From contig PHEH01000003.1 of the NCBI GenBank assembly GCA_002841155.1, forward strand, positions 186,001 through 250,000: a DNA stretch of 64,000 bases. Direction: 5' to 3'. The notes under the pieces are model-generated. The model saw only the letters and a list, made by a program, of their open reading frames with translations. It was not told the origin of the DNA and did no database searches. The DNA is from Alphaproteobacteria bacterium HGW-Alphaproteobacteria-18. Lineage in GTDB: Bacteria; Pseudomonadota; Alphaproteobacteria; Caulobacterales; Hyphomonadaceae. Below, piece by piece: positions 9,794-19,483 of this stretch (position 1 is the first letter of the stretch; every line of letters starts with the position of its first letter). The position numbers were made by a program, and so were the translations under genes.

Positions 9794-9846
9794 TTATGAT
9801 CCGCGCGTCGCAAAGTCAATTCCTGCGGTACGGGAGATAGGGAGAG

Positions 9847-11067
9847 TCAGAGCCCCAGCTGCCCCTTGGAGAGAATGCCGCGCTGGATTTCATTGGAGCC
9901 GGCATAGATCGACCCGGCCCGGTCATTCAGATACTTGGCCGGAGCGGTGACCGCGCTTTCCGGGCCAACCAGCGGGACGTTCGGGGACAGATTGAGACTT
10001 TCCGCAGCCGGAACAGGCCCGCCGGGAGACGTATGCTGGGGCTGGAAAGGCGCGGCATAGACACCCGCCAGTTCAATCGCCAGCTCGGTGAGGTGCTGGC
10101 TGAGTTCTGTCCCGCGGATTTTCATCATTGAGGCCTTGAGGCCCGGCGTGCCGCCTTTGGCAAGGTCTGACATCTGCTGAAGCTCTGCGGCTTCAAGCGC
10201 GAGGATGTCGGCTTCGGCCAGCGACAGCTTGCGGGCAAAGCCGGGCTCCAGCAGGCCCTCTTCAGCGGCGGTGGCGCGGATGGCGCGCAGGCGCGCGAGC
10301 AGGCGCGGACCATAGGAAGACCCACCGCGCTCGAATTCGAGCAGGTATTTGGCGACCGTCCAGCCTTCATTGACCTTGCCGACCACATTCGCCTTGGGCA
10401 CGCGCACATCGGTGAAGAACACCGCGTTCTGGATATGCTCGCCCGACAGCATCAGGATCGGGTCCACCTTCACGCCGGGCTGGTCCATGTCGATCAGCAG
10501 GAAAGTGATGCCCTGCTGTAGCTTGCCGGAGCTGTCTGTCCGCACAAGGCAGAACATCATATTGGCTTCATGCGCATGCGTGGTCCAGATTTTCGAGCCA
10601 TTGCAGATGAAGGCGTCGCCATCATCGACCGCGGACATGGTGAGCGCGGCAAGGTCGGAGCCGGCATGGGGTTCTGAATAGCCCTGACACCAGAAATCCT
10701 CGCCCGAGAGAATGCGGGGGAGGTAGTAATCCTTCTGTTCCTTCGAGCCGTGGCCGATCAGCGCCGGGCCGCACATGCCGATGCCCATGGGTGAGAGCGG
10801 CGGGGCGCCCGCGCGGGCCATTTCCACATCGAAGATATAGCGCTGGGCCGGCGTCCAGCCCGTGCCGCCATACTCAACCGGCCAGGAAGGGCAGGCCCAG
10901 CCCTGCTTCACCAGAATTTCCTGCCATTTCATGCCGATGGGCTTGGTGGAATAAACGCTGGTCATGCGCCTGGCATAGGCGCGCAGATCCTCGGTCAGGT
11001 TCTTGTCCAGGAAAGCGCGGACTTCTTTGCGGAAGGCTTCTTCCTCGCGGGTAAAAGCAAGATCCAT
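9847..11067 (-). CDS. Acyl-CoA dehydrogenase
   Basis: WCQGYSEPHAGSDLAAL, IYAGSNEIQRGILSKGQLGL; start refined to MDLAFTREEEAF. Confidence 0.93.
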   Translation of the reverse strand: MDLAFTREEEAFRKEVRAFLDKNLTEDLRAYARRMTSVYSTKPIGMKWQEILVKQGWACPSWPVEYGGTGWTPAQRYIFDVEMARAGAPPLSPMGIGMCGPALIGHGSKEQKDYYLPRILSGEDFWCQGYSEPHAGSDLAALTMSAVDDGDAFICNGSKIWTTHAHEANMMFCLVRTDSSGKLQQGITFLLIDMDQPGVKVDPILMLSGEHIQNAVFFTDVRVPKANVVGKVNEGWTVAKYLLEFERGGSSYGPRLLARLRAIRATAAEEGLLEPGFARKLSLAEADILALEAAELQQMSDLAKGGTPGLKASMMKIRGTELSQHLTELAIELAGVYAAPFQPQHTSPGGPVPAAESLNLSPNVPLVGPESAVTAPAKYLNDRAGSIYAGSNEIQRGILSKGQLGL

Positions 11068-11175
11068 TCGGCTGTCTCCTCTGATGTGGTGCTGCGCGCT
11101 TCCCTCATCGGGAAACCGCCGCGGGCGCATATCTGGCGCATATAAGGGGATTGCCTGAACCGCAGCAATCATTAA

Positions 11176-11190
11176 ACTATTGCCAATAGG
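11176..11190. promoter_or_regulatory. Operator A copy: ACTAT-TGCCA-ATAGG
   Basis: Divergent ACAD/CoA-ligase intergenic region. Confidence 0.6.
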
Positions 11191-11231
11191 TTTTTGATCA
11201 GCGGCGCGACAAGCCGTTCCGGGAGGACAGA

Positions 11232-12728
11232 GTGCAGACAATCAATGACGCCATTCACTGGTGGGCCCGGGTTATGCCTGACGCCATTGCGCTGGATTTC
11301 GGCGACGATCGGGTGACCTATCTCGAATATCGGAACTGGTCGGAACGCATTGCCGCCGATCTGATCGCGCGCGGTCTGAACCCGGGCGAGCGGGTCGGGA
11401 TCTGCGCCACCAACAGCCTGTCATACTGCGTTCTGATCCTCGGAATACTCCGCGCGGGCGGGATCGCCCTGCCCATGAACATGCGCTACACACCCCATGA
11501 ACTGGCCGAAATCGCAGAAGACACGGCCCCCCGCTTTATCTTTGCCGACGCGGACCGCCTCGGCAAAGTAGATGGGCTGTCATCGGCCGCGATCGATATC
11601 CAGGACATCAACCCTCTCCGGAACGGCCCCCCCGCGCGCATCGCGCATCAACCGAGACCCGATGACCGGGTGGTGATTATCTCCACCAGCGGCTCAACCG
11701 CGAAGCCCAAGGGGGTTGTCTTCACCCATCGCAGTATGACGGGCTATGTGGCGACCCACGCCATCGAGGAACAGAGCCTCGGCAAAGGGTCCCGCGTGAT
11801 CATCCCTGCCCCGCTCAGCACATCGGCCGGGTTTGTTCAGCTCACGCACTACACTGTCCTCGGATGCACGCTGCACTTCCTGAATGCGTTCGAACCCGCG
11901 CTCTTCCTCAAGACTCTCGTGGACAAGAAGATCAACGGCTTTGGCGCCGTACCGGTGTTTTTTGAGGCAGTCTCTAAACTGCCGGAGTTTGCAGAAGCCG
12001 ACCTCTCCAGTATCACCATGGCAACCTGCGGCGGCGCGCCGGTCACCCAGTCCCTTCAGGACACCTGGATGAAGAAAGGCATCGTTCTCCGCCAGATCTA
12101 CGGCCAGACCGAATGTGGCGGCAATGGCACCATCATGCCGGAACATATCGCGCGCTCGCAGCCTCAGAAATGCGGCATGGGCGGAATGTTCAATGAAGTC
12201 GCCATTGTCAACGAAGACGGAAGCCTGGCGCCTCCCGGAACGGTCGGACAGATTATCCTGCGCGGACCGGGCAACATGCTCGAATACTGGAACAATCCGG
12301 AAGAGACCGCCAAGGTTCTCAAGGACGGATGGCTGCATACCGGCGATCTGGGCGTCCTCGATGAGGATGGCCTTCTGACCTTCATTGACCGGATGAAGGA
12401 CCTGATCATTTCCGGCGGGCTCAACATCTCCGCTGCCGAAGTGGAACGCGCGGTCCTCTCTTTCCCGGGCATCGAGGAATGCATGGTGATCGCCGCCCGG
12501 GATGCCAAGTTCGGGGAAACGCCGCTGGCGGTCATACATGCCCGGCAGGAGATCGATATCCCTGCTCTGATCTCCCACTGCAACGCCCGCCTCGCGGATT
12601 ATAAAGTGCCGCGTTACGTAGCCTTGGAACAGATGCCCTTGCCAAGGACCGCAACCGGAAAACTCGCCAAGCCGGAGATGCGGTTAAAATATGCCAATGC
12701 GCCAGATCAGTTGCCGCGGGTGCGCTGA
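11232..12728 (+). CDS. AMP-binding acyl-CoA synthetase
   Basis: VVIISTSGSTAKPKGVVFTH, GWLHTGDLGVLDEDG, PLPRTATGKLAKPEM. Confidence 0.94.
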   Translation: MQTINDAIHWWARVMPDAIALDFGDDRVTYLEYRNWSERIAADLIARGLNPGERVGICATNSLSYCVLILGILRAGGIALPMNMRYTPHELAEIAEDTAPRFIFADADRLGKVDGLSSAAIDIQDINPLRNGPPARIAHQPRPDDRVVIISTSGSTAKPKGVVFTHRSMTGYVATHAIEEQSLGKGSRVIIPAPLSTSAGFVQLTHYTVLGCTLHFLNAFEPALFLKTLVDKKINGFGAVPVFFEAVSKLPEFAEADLSSITMATCGGAPVTQSLQDTWMKKGIVLRQIYGQTECGGNGTIMPEHIARSQPQKCGMGGMFNEVAIVNEDGSLAPPGTVGQIILRGPGNMLEYWNNPEETAKVLKDGWLHTGDLGVLDEDGLLTFIDRMKDLIISGGLNISAAEVERAVLSFPGIEECMVIAARDAKFGETPLAVIHARQEIDIPALISHCNARLADYKVPRYVALEQMPLPRTATGKLAKPEMRLKYANAPDQLPRVR

Positions 12729-13041
12729 GACATAGCCGTCCGGCACTATTCGATGACGCCACGCGTCGCCGGAGAACGCAATCAATCATCATCCCCGCGC
12801 CAGACATCGGAGCGGTGATTTTCAGGAGGCGTCGCGCTTGGTTTTGCAGAACGCATGAGTTCACCCGCGTCCTCAACCGCTAAATCGATGTGTAACGAAG
12901 GATGCTCCGCTTGGTCACTGAACTTTTCATAGAATTGGGTGAGATTCCGTGTTGAAAAAAAGGACGCGAATTCACCGCCTGCGTGCAGGTGTTGAAACGG
13001 CGTAAATCAATACTCGTTACCACACCCGAACTGCGCAGCAA

Positions 13042-13863
13042 TCACTCAAGAAGCCTGTCCCGTATGGCACTCACCTGCGCGGCCGTTAAGCCGTACACTG
13101 TCTTGACGAAAGCTTCGATCGTCCCATGCTCTTTTTGCAGGTGAGTCAATGTGGCCCGAATGTAGTCGGGATGTGAGATCAGAAGCGGTTCAACAAGCTC
13201 ATCAGCCAGTTCGCGCAATATGTTCTGCCCGTGCAGCCTTGAAGGCTTCTCGCCGTCGAGGCCTAGTTCCTTCCGGTAATCCACGATCCGGGAAGACAGC
13301 GAGTAATCGTCGATGACGAGGTGCTCCGGGACACCCAGGAGACACAAGATGATCGCAGCGATCACACCCGTCCTGTCCTTACCTGCCGCACAGTGAAAAA
13401 GCAGGGGAACTTCGCCTTCAGACAGATGTTGTAACACTGAGGAATAGGCCTCAGCGTGATCGTAAGGCATCTTCCTGTAGAGATTGAGCATGAAAGCGGT
13501 TACAGTTTCCGGCCGCAGGCCGGGATCAGTAAACGTCGTGTTCATCACGGCGAGGTTGCCACTCGCGGCGGACGAAAAGCCTATCTCTTTGACAGGCGCG
13601 CCAGCCCAGATCGTAGGGAAGGCTTGACGTTCCTCCGGAGTTCTCAGGTCAAAAATGCGCTTCAGCTCAAGCCGGTCGATTCTGCGATAGTCAGAAGGCG
13701 TCAGCCTGTTGAGACCGGCGGAACGGAACACCTTATACCGCCTGACTGATTTTCCGCAGGCGGTAGGATATCCACCAAGATCACGAAAGTTCTGCCCCCT
13801 CTGCAGTTTCAGAACGCGGCTGGGAACGCCCCCCACATAGGGTTTAAATGTTCTTATCCACAT
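13042..13863 (-). CDS. Tyrosine/serine protein phosphatase (Y_phosphatase3-like)
   Basis: NFRDLGGYPT...FRSAGLNRLTPSDYRRI...HCAAGKDRTGV P-loop. Confidence 0.88.
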   Translation of the reverse strand: MWIRTFKPYVGGVPSRVLKLQRGQNFRDLGGYPTACGKSVRRYKVFRSAGLNRLTPSDYRRIDRLELKRIFDLRTPEERQAFPTIWAGAPVKEIGFSSAASGNLAVMNTTFTDPGLRPETVTAFMLNLYRKMPYDHAEAYSSVLQHLSEGEVPLLFHCAAGKDRTGVIAAIILCLLGVPEHLVIDDYSLSSRIVDYRKELGLDGEKPSRLHGQNILRELADELVEPLLISHPDYIRATLTHLQKEHGTIEAFVKTVYGLTAAQVSAIRDRLLE

Positions 13864-14232
13864 AACTGATCCCTACCCGGTCGATCGCATGTCTGTCTTG
13901 CGGCAAGCAGTAGCGGCGCCCTGGTCTGTCCCCAAATTTCAGCTGAACAGCCCTGAGTTTTTTTGGATGGCTTTCATTGAGGTTGAGCCGAAGTGGCCGT
14001 GATGTGCAGCAACGTGTGAGAGCGCGAGCAGATGCGGCAACACCCCTGCTTCTTTCGAGAATCGGTGAGACGCGACGCGTTCGAATTCATCGAGATGCTC
14101 CAGGCCGAAACGCGCAAACACATTTGGAAGGGGGAGCCATTACCCGTCCAGTTCGAGAGGCAGCCTGAATTGAAAGCCGAGGGCATTCAAGAAACGTGAG
14201 GCAACTCAAAAAACAGTCTTCGCAACGATCCC

Positions 14233-14904
14233 TCAGTCATGAATTTCCACAACGGTATCTGCATTGCCGCAGGAACAGGCCGCCCCTGATAAGGCCCCCA
14301 TGACGCCCGTCCTCAGCCCCGAAACCGGTTCAAAACGGTTCAAACGGCTGGAAAGCACCAGTTCACCCTGCTCGGATCGTATGTCCCATTCCCACCGGTC
14401 CAGATGAACCTCGCCCTGCTCGCATCCAAAGCCAAGCGCGGGACCGATCAGCAGGCAGCGGCGCGCTGTCACGCCGTCCATACGGCTCACGGCCTGCCAC
14501 GCGTCTGGGCGTGCCCAGATTACCCGCCCCCGAAAGACAGTCTCAGGGTCATGTCCCATCATCTTCAGCCCTTCCAGGGTCTGGGCGCTGACCCCCATCA
14601 TTCCGGCGGGATTAAACTGCCGGCTGATGGACTCAACCCGGCCGGCGTCGAACGGGCTGTCATCGGCATTGATCCCGAACAGGCCCAACTGCTGAACGGC
14701 CGCCTCAAACGGCGCGAACTGAATGACCTCAGGGGTCGAGGAGATGGTCAGAACAAAGCTTTGCGGCGCGAACCCGAACGTCTGCAGGGTACGGACCATA
14801 CGGGTTCCGGACCGGTCGAGTTCGGTACGCATGGCAGAATAGAATTCCCGCCTTGTGCCAACGGCATAGGAACCAACGATGTCAGGATTTGAGGTCATGG
14901 CCAT
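14233..14904 (-). CDS. Stand-alone PaaK-like adenylation-domain homologue, apparently degenerate
   Basis: GELVLSSRLNRFEPVSGLRTGVMGALSGAACSCGN aligns by eye with GELVVTTLVDRLCPLIRYRTGDLVVIDRAPCGCGR of the adjacent PaaK-like ligase; no Thr/Ser/Gly-rich P-loop and no C-terminal domain. Confidence 0.6.
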   Translation of the reverse strand: MAMTSNPDIVGSYAVGTRREFYSAMRTELDRSGTRMVRTLQTFGFAPQSFVLTISSTPEVIQFAPFEAAVQQLGLFGINADDSPFDAGRVESISRQFNPAGMMGVSAQTLEGLKMMGHDPETVFRGRVIWARPDAWQAVSRMDGVTARRCLLIGPALGFGCEQGEVHLDRWEWDIRSEQGELVLSSRLNRFEPVSGLRTGVMGALSGAACSCGNADTVVEIHD

Positions 14905-16205
14905 CACTTCTTCGTCACTCTGGGGATTTTATGAGGCGGGCCCAGCTTCAGCAGCTCAGCCTCCTCGACAAGTTCGATCACGGTCCGAACGCCAATCTGC
15001 CCGGCGATGTCGTCATGCAACCTTGCTTTCAGGGCATCCGCGCGGCCCGTCAGGCGTTCGGGATCATACCCGATACGGATCGACAGCTCCGGCATCTCGC
15101 GGTCCCGCCGGATGATCTGAAACAGCCCGTGGCGCGTCTCGGAATGGTTTTCGACAATCCCCATGATCTCGCGCGGCAGGATGGACCGGCCTTCGACAAG
15201 GATCTGATCGGTCGCGCGTCCGAGTATCTTAAAGCGTGAATGCACACGTCCGCAGCCACAGGGCGCCCGGTCAATGACCACCAGGTCACCCGTGCGGTAA
15301 CGGATCAGCGGGCAGAGCCGGTCTACCAGCGTCGTCACCACAAGCTCACCAATCTCACCATCCGCAACCGGGTCTGTGGTAATCGGATCTATGGCTTCGA
15401 TATAGGCAAGATCTTCATAGGCGTGGAAGCCGTTATGCATCCGGCAATCGGTGGTCGAGGCGACATCCCCAAGGCTCGTCGTCTCGTAAAGCTCAAGGCC
15501 CCAGGATTTGACGACGGCCTTCATCCGGTCACTCAGCGGCTCGCCGCCGAAGATTGCGCCCTTGTAGGAGCTGAAGACATCGACCGGATCGATACCGGTC
15601 TTTTCGATATACTGCTCCATCGCGTGAAGGAACGGGCTGGCAAAATTGTTCATGACGGTCGGTCGGAACCGGAGAGAGGCCTCCACAAGGCGCGGCAATT
15701 CAGCCGGATGCATGGAGAGATAGATGTCCGAGACCCCGAGTTCATTGTAAAGGCGCCGGCGATGCCCGCCGCGATACGTGAACATCATGTGGACGTGATA
15801 GTCTCCGGGGCGCATGCCGATCCCCCAGAGGTCCCGGCAATACCCGATTTCCGGAGCGCCCAGGCGGCTGTTCGGAATCGGGGTCGGGTCACCCGTGGTT
15901 CCCGAAGTCGTTCCCATCGAGACCGTCAGTCCAGGGATCGTGACGCTCGTCCCGCCCCCGACATCATTGTGCGTGTCCCGGAAAATGCGGATATCGTCCT
16001 TGTCGATGAAAGGCCAGATCTCCCTGAAGGCCTTGACCGAGGTGACGTCCCGCGCGTCCACACCGGCTTCGGCACATTTCTGACGGATCAGGGGCGCGTA
16101 GTCCTGCGCATGGCGGCACATCGCGCCGATGGCGTTGTCCTGAAGATCGTTCAGAAATTCGCGAGACGCCGTCTCAAGCGGGTCGAGAAATTCGGGGTAC
16201 TTCAT
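14904..16205 (-). CDS. Phenylacetate-CoA ligase (PaaK)-like adenylate-forming enzyme
   Basis: SMGTTSGTTGDPTPIP, GGEPLSDRMK, IRYRTGDLVVIDRAPCGCGRVHSRFKILGRATDQILVEGRSILPREI. Confidence 0.9.
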   Translation of the reverse strand: MKYPEFLDPLETASREFLNDLQDNAIGAMCRHAQDYAPLIRQKCAEAGVDARDVTSVKAFREIWPFIDKDDIRIFRDTHNDVGGGTSVTIPGLTVSMGTTSGTTGDPTPIPNSRLGAPEIGYCRDLWGIGMRPGDYHVHMMFTYRGGHRRRLYNELGVSDIYLSMHPAELPRLVEASLRFRPTVMNNFASPFLHAMEQYIEKTGIDPVDVFSSYKGAIFGGEPLSDRMKAVVKSWGLELYETTSLGDVASTTDCRMHNGFHAYEDLAYIEAIDPITTDPVADGEIGELVVTTLVDRLCPLIRYRTGDLVVIDRAPCGCGRVHSRFKILGRATDQILVEGRSILPREIMGIVENHSETRHGLFQIIRRDREMPELSIRIGYDPERLTGRADALKARLHDDIAGQIGVRTVIELVEEAELLKLGPPHKIPRVTKK

Positions 16206-16252
16206 GTTTCCTCCTTTTACGACACGCGTTCGATTGCGCATTCGTTGTCAAC

Positions 16253-17809
16253 TTATCCGGCACTTGGATAGCCGCCCCCGCCAAACGCGGCGTCCACGGC
16301 CTCCCGGTCGATTGCCCCGGCCGTATTCCTGGGGATCTGATCGGCAAACACGACGATCTTCGGCTTTTTGTAGGAGGCAAGGTGACGCCGGCAATGGTCG
16401 ATGAATTCTTCCGGCGCATGGTCTCCGCCCGGCTTGCGAACAATAACGGCCTTGATGTTCTGGTCCCAGGCCGGATCGGGTACGCCGATGACGCAGACAT
16501 CGGCCACGCCCTCATGCTGGCGCAGACACGCCTCCACCTCGGCCGGATAAACGTTTTCGATGCCGGTTTTGATCATCGTGGTCTTCGGACCCACAAAGAC
16601 CAGGGACCCGTCCGGCAGGCGTTTTCCAAGGTCGTTGGTCCGGTGCCAGCCATTGACCACACGCCGCGCATTCTCTTCGGGCCGGTTCCAGTAGCCGCAC
16701 ATCACCAGAGGGCCGCGCGCCAGAATTTCTCCGGTCTCCCCGACCGGCTTCTCCTGGCCTGCCTCATCGCCGACCATGATCTGGATGAACGGTGAAGCGC
16801 GGCCTGCGCCCGAGCCCCCAAACCAGAGCAGATTGACCAGCCCGCCGATCTCGGTCTGGCCATATCCGCCCATATGCCGCATCTGGGGCGCATCGGCGGG
16901 CATGACCAGAGGGATACGGTAGTCAGACATCTGAGGATCGGAAAAGATCGATGAAACATCGTATTTTCCTTCCTGGTTGAGCGCCCGCATCTGGGCAATG
17001 GTCGGCGCCGCGATGAAGGCATGGGTCAGCTTGTAGCGGTCTATCATGCCGAGCATCTCTTCAGCATCCACACGGGACACAAAGGCGCAGCGCCCGCCGC
17101 AGAGGAATGTTGCCATGGCACCCATGAGGACGCCGAGATGGAACATCGGCCCCGATACCAGATAGCCGCTGCGTTCATCCACCTTCTGCCCCATGGTCGA
17201 GAGCCAGGAAACCAGCAGGATGGATTCATGGCTCAGCAGGGCGGCGCCGGGCCGGCCACTGAAACCGGCGGTGTAGATGGCCAGCAGAGGTGTCGACGGC
17301 TCGACCGGATCGAAGACGGATTCAGGGTTGGCCGCGGCCAGAAGTTCCTCATAAGCCGCTTCCCCGTCGCACCCGTCATGGCAGATCCAGTTGGAGTCCG
17401 GCCGCCAGGCGCTTCTGGCTTCCCGATTGACGGCGCCGATTTCCTTTTCCTGCCAGAAGACAATGGCCGGATCGAAGTCATCCAGGGCAAAAGCAATCTC
17501 GCTCGCCGACCACCGCCAGTTTGCCGGACAGACAATTGCGCCGAGACGGGCACTTGCCAGCAGCGTCTCAAGCACGCGGAACGAGTTCTGCCCCAGCCAT
17601 AGGATGCGATCACCCTTCCCTACGCCTTTGGCGCGGAGGACAGCCGCCAGACGGTTTACCCTATCATCGAGCTGGCGAAAGTTGAAGGAGACATCGCCTT
17701 CGATGATGGCAGTCATATCCGGCCGGTCACGCGCGTGCTGATGAAGCAGGTCGCCGAGCCCATAAGCGTGAATTCCAAGATAAGGATTAAGCGCAGTATG
17801 CTGTTTCAT
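16253..17809 (-). CDS. AMP-binding acyl-CoA synthetase
   Basis: LLAIYTAGFSGRPGAALLSH, GQTEIGG, GWHRTNDLGKRLPDGSLVF, PRNTAGAIDREAV. Confidence 0.91.
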   Translation of the reverse strand: MKQHTALNPYLGIHAYGLGDLLHQHARDRPDMTAIIEGDVSFNFRQLDDRVNRLAAVLRAKGVGKGDRILWLGQNSFRVLETLLASARLGAIVCPANWRWSASEIAFALDDFDPAIVFWQEKEIGAVNREARSAWRPDSNWICHDGCDGEAAYEELLAAANPESVFDPVEPSTPLLAIYTAGFSGRPGAALLSHESILLVSWLSTMGQKVDERSGYLVSGPMFHLGVLMGAMATFLCGGRCAFVSRVDAEEMLGMIDRYKLTHAFIAAPTIAQMRALNQEGKYDVSSIFSDPQMSDYRIPLVMPADAPQMRHMGGYGQTEIGGLVNLLWFGGSGAGRASPFIQIMVGDEAGQEKPVGETGEILARGPLVMCGYWNRPEENARRVVNGWHRTNDLGKRLPDGSLVFVGPKTTMIKTGIENVYPAEVEACLRQHEGVADVCVIGVPDPAWDQNIKAVIVRKPGGDHAPEEFIDHCRRHLASYKKPKIVVFADQIPRNTAGAIDREAVDAAFGGGGYPSAG

Positions 17810-17812
17810 GGA

Positions 17813-18253
17813 TCAGGCTTTCCGGAAAATCGGCAGTTTCCAGCCATCGCGGATGTCGTTCCAGTCAACCCGCACTTTCATCCCGATGACCACGTCCTCA
17901 GCGGGCATGCCCACCAGGTTGGACACAAGCCGGGCACCAGGCGCGCCATCAAGATCAACCACGACCGGGACGTAGACAAAGTCCGGAACATCCGGAAACG
18001 GAGATTTGTTGCAGATGGCAAAACTGAATACTGTGCCGGTTCCTGGCAGGGCTGGCCAGTTGACCTTCTGGCTCTGGCAGTTGGGACAAAAGGCGGTTGG
18101 CGGCATCCTGAAATGTCCGCAGGCGCCGCACTGGCAGGCGGTCAGCCGCTCCGCCTTTGCCGCCTGCCAGAAGGGTTCGGTCCAGGTATCGGTCGTAATC
18201 TGGATGTGGTCGCCAGGGATCTTCATGGCGTCGCCATAGGTGATGCCGGTCAT
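17813..18253 (-). CDS. DUF35 / OB-fold Zn-ribbon protein (second copy)
   Basis: LTACQCGACGHFRMPPTAFCPNCQSQKVNW; TGATG start/stop overlap with the thiolase-like gene. Confidence 0.87.
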   Translation of the reverse strand: MTGITYGDAMKIPGDHIQITTDTWTEPFWQAAKAERLTACQCGACGHFRMPPTAFCPNCQSQKVNWPALPGTGTVFSFAICNKSPFPDVPDFVYVPVVVDLDGAPGARLVSNLVGMPAEDVVIGMKVRVDWNDIRDGWKLPIFRKA

Positions 18254-19452
18254 CAGGAATCCCTCCTCAGGATGCATCCGGATACAGGTAAGGAAGCCGG
18301 CCCACCGGTTACCAGCGCAAACTCGGCATCCTTCACCTGGTTGATCGCGCTTTCGCGCAACTGCTCGACCGCCTCACGCGTATGGGTTGCGCCGATGATG
18401 TAGGCTTCAGAGAGCTGTCCACCATGCGGGTTGACGGGAAGTGACCCTCCGTTGAACCGGATCGCACCGCTCTCGACAAACGGACCGCCCTCGCCCTTGG
18501 CGCAGAAACCATAATCCTCAAGCTGCATGACGACCATAGCACTGAAATGATCGTAGATAAGCGCGACATCTATATCAGAAGGCTGCAGGCCGGAGAGCTG
18601 CCAGAGCCGGTCGCCGATTGGCTTGTGGCCGGAGGATCCGAAATCAGGATCCGGCATGCCCATCCAGGCGAAGGCTCGCCCCCAGTTGCGTGACCCTCCG
18701 TGCGCGGCCGCATGAATGAGGACGGGCTTCTGCCTGAGATCCCGCGCGCGCTCGGTGGACGTGGTGATCCAGGCAACGGCGCCATCCGTCTCCAGGCAGA
18801 AGTCGAGCCTGCAAAGTGGGTCTGCAAGCATGGGGCTTGCAAAATATTCGTCGAGCGTGAGCTCGGTCTTGCGCACGGCCTGCGGCCGGTTCATCGCGTT
18901 CAGGCGCTGGCTGATAACAACCTCTGCGAAGGCTTCCCGCCGGGTGCCGTAGAGGTGCATGTGCCGGCGCGCGAGTACGCTCATGAGATGGCCGGGGCCG
19001 ACCAGGCCGGATGGCTGCAGAAAGGAGTTTTCCGGGCTGGGGGCCGAGGCGCCGAAAACGGTCCCGAGGCGCTGGCGGTATTGCTGGAGCGCCATTACGG
19101 TGACGACGTATCTGGCGTCCTCGTTCTGAATGGCTGCCGCTGCAAGGCCCACGGCGCCAGCAGCGCCGCCGCCCCCGCTGGTGAGTGCTGCCGTAAAGCC
19201 GACCTCCTCAATCCCCAGCATTTCCATGAGAGACGCGGTATCGGCCTTGTCACCATAGCCCATCTGAGCGCCTGAATAGTAGGCAAAACCATCGATCTGC
19301 TTAACGCTGATCCCGGCATCCTCACAGGCCTTGAGGATGGCTTCGCCAACCATCTCGTTTATTGTACGAGGAAAGCTCTGGCCGCGGATATAATAATCCG
19401 TCGCCCCTATTCCTGCGATCGCGCATTTGTCCTGATTGACCCAGACCAACAC
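18253..19452 (-). CDS. Thiolase-like protein (SCPx/Ltp2-type; second copy)
   Basis: CAIAGIGATDYYIRGQSF..., ALTSGGGGAAGAVG (no Cys nucleophile), ALIYDHFSAMVVMQLEDYGF. Confidence 0.86.
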   Translation of the reverse strand: MLVWVNQDKCAIAGIGATDYYIRGQSFPRTINEMVGEAILKACEDAGISVKQIDGFAYYSGAQMGYGDKADTASLMEMLGIEEVGFTAALTSGGGGAAGAVGLAAAAIQNEDARYVVTVMALQQYRQRLGTVFGASAPSPENSFLQPSGLVGPGHLMSVLARRHMHLYGTRREAFAEVVISQRLNAMNRPQAVRKTELTLDEYFASPMLADPLCRLDFCLETDGAVAWITTSTERARDLRQKPVLIHAAAHGGSRNWGRAFAWMGMPDPDFGSSGHKPIGDRLWQLSGLQPSDIDVALIYDHFSAMVVMQLEDYGFCAKGEGGPFVESGAIRFNGGSLPVNPHGGQLSEAYIIGATHTREAVEQLRESAINQVKDAEFALVTGGPASLPVSGCILRRDS

Positions 19453-19483
19453 TGTCCTCCCAAGCCCGGCAATTTTTTGCCAG

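Noticed and set aside
11694-12578. 294-aa minus-strand ORF
   Set aside because: Antisense to the AMP-binding ligase; no motifs.
13939-14186. Short overlapping minus-strand ORFs (60-70 aa) in a gene-poor gap
   Set aside because: Could be a decayed gene, but no family was recognised and frames are broken; insufficient support.
15240-16271. 343-aa plus-strand ORF
   Set aside because: Antisense to the PaaK-like ligase.
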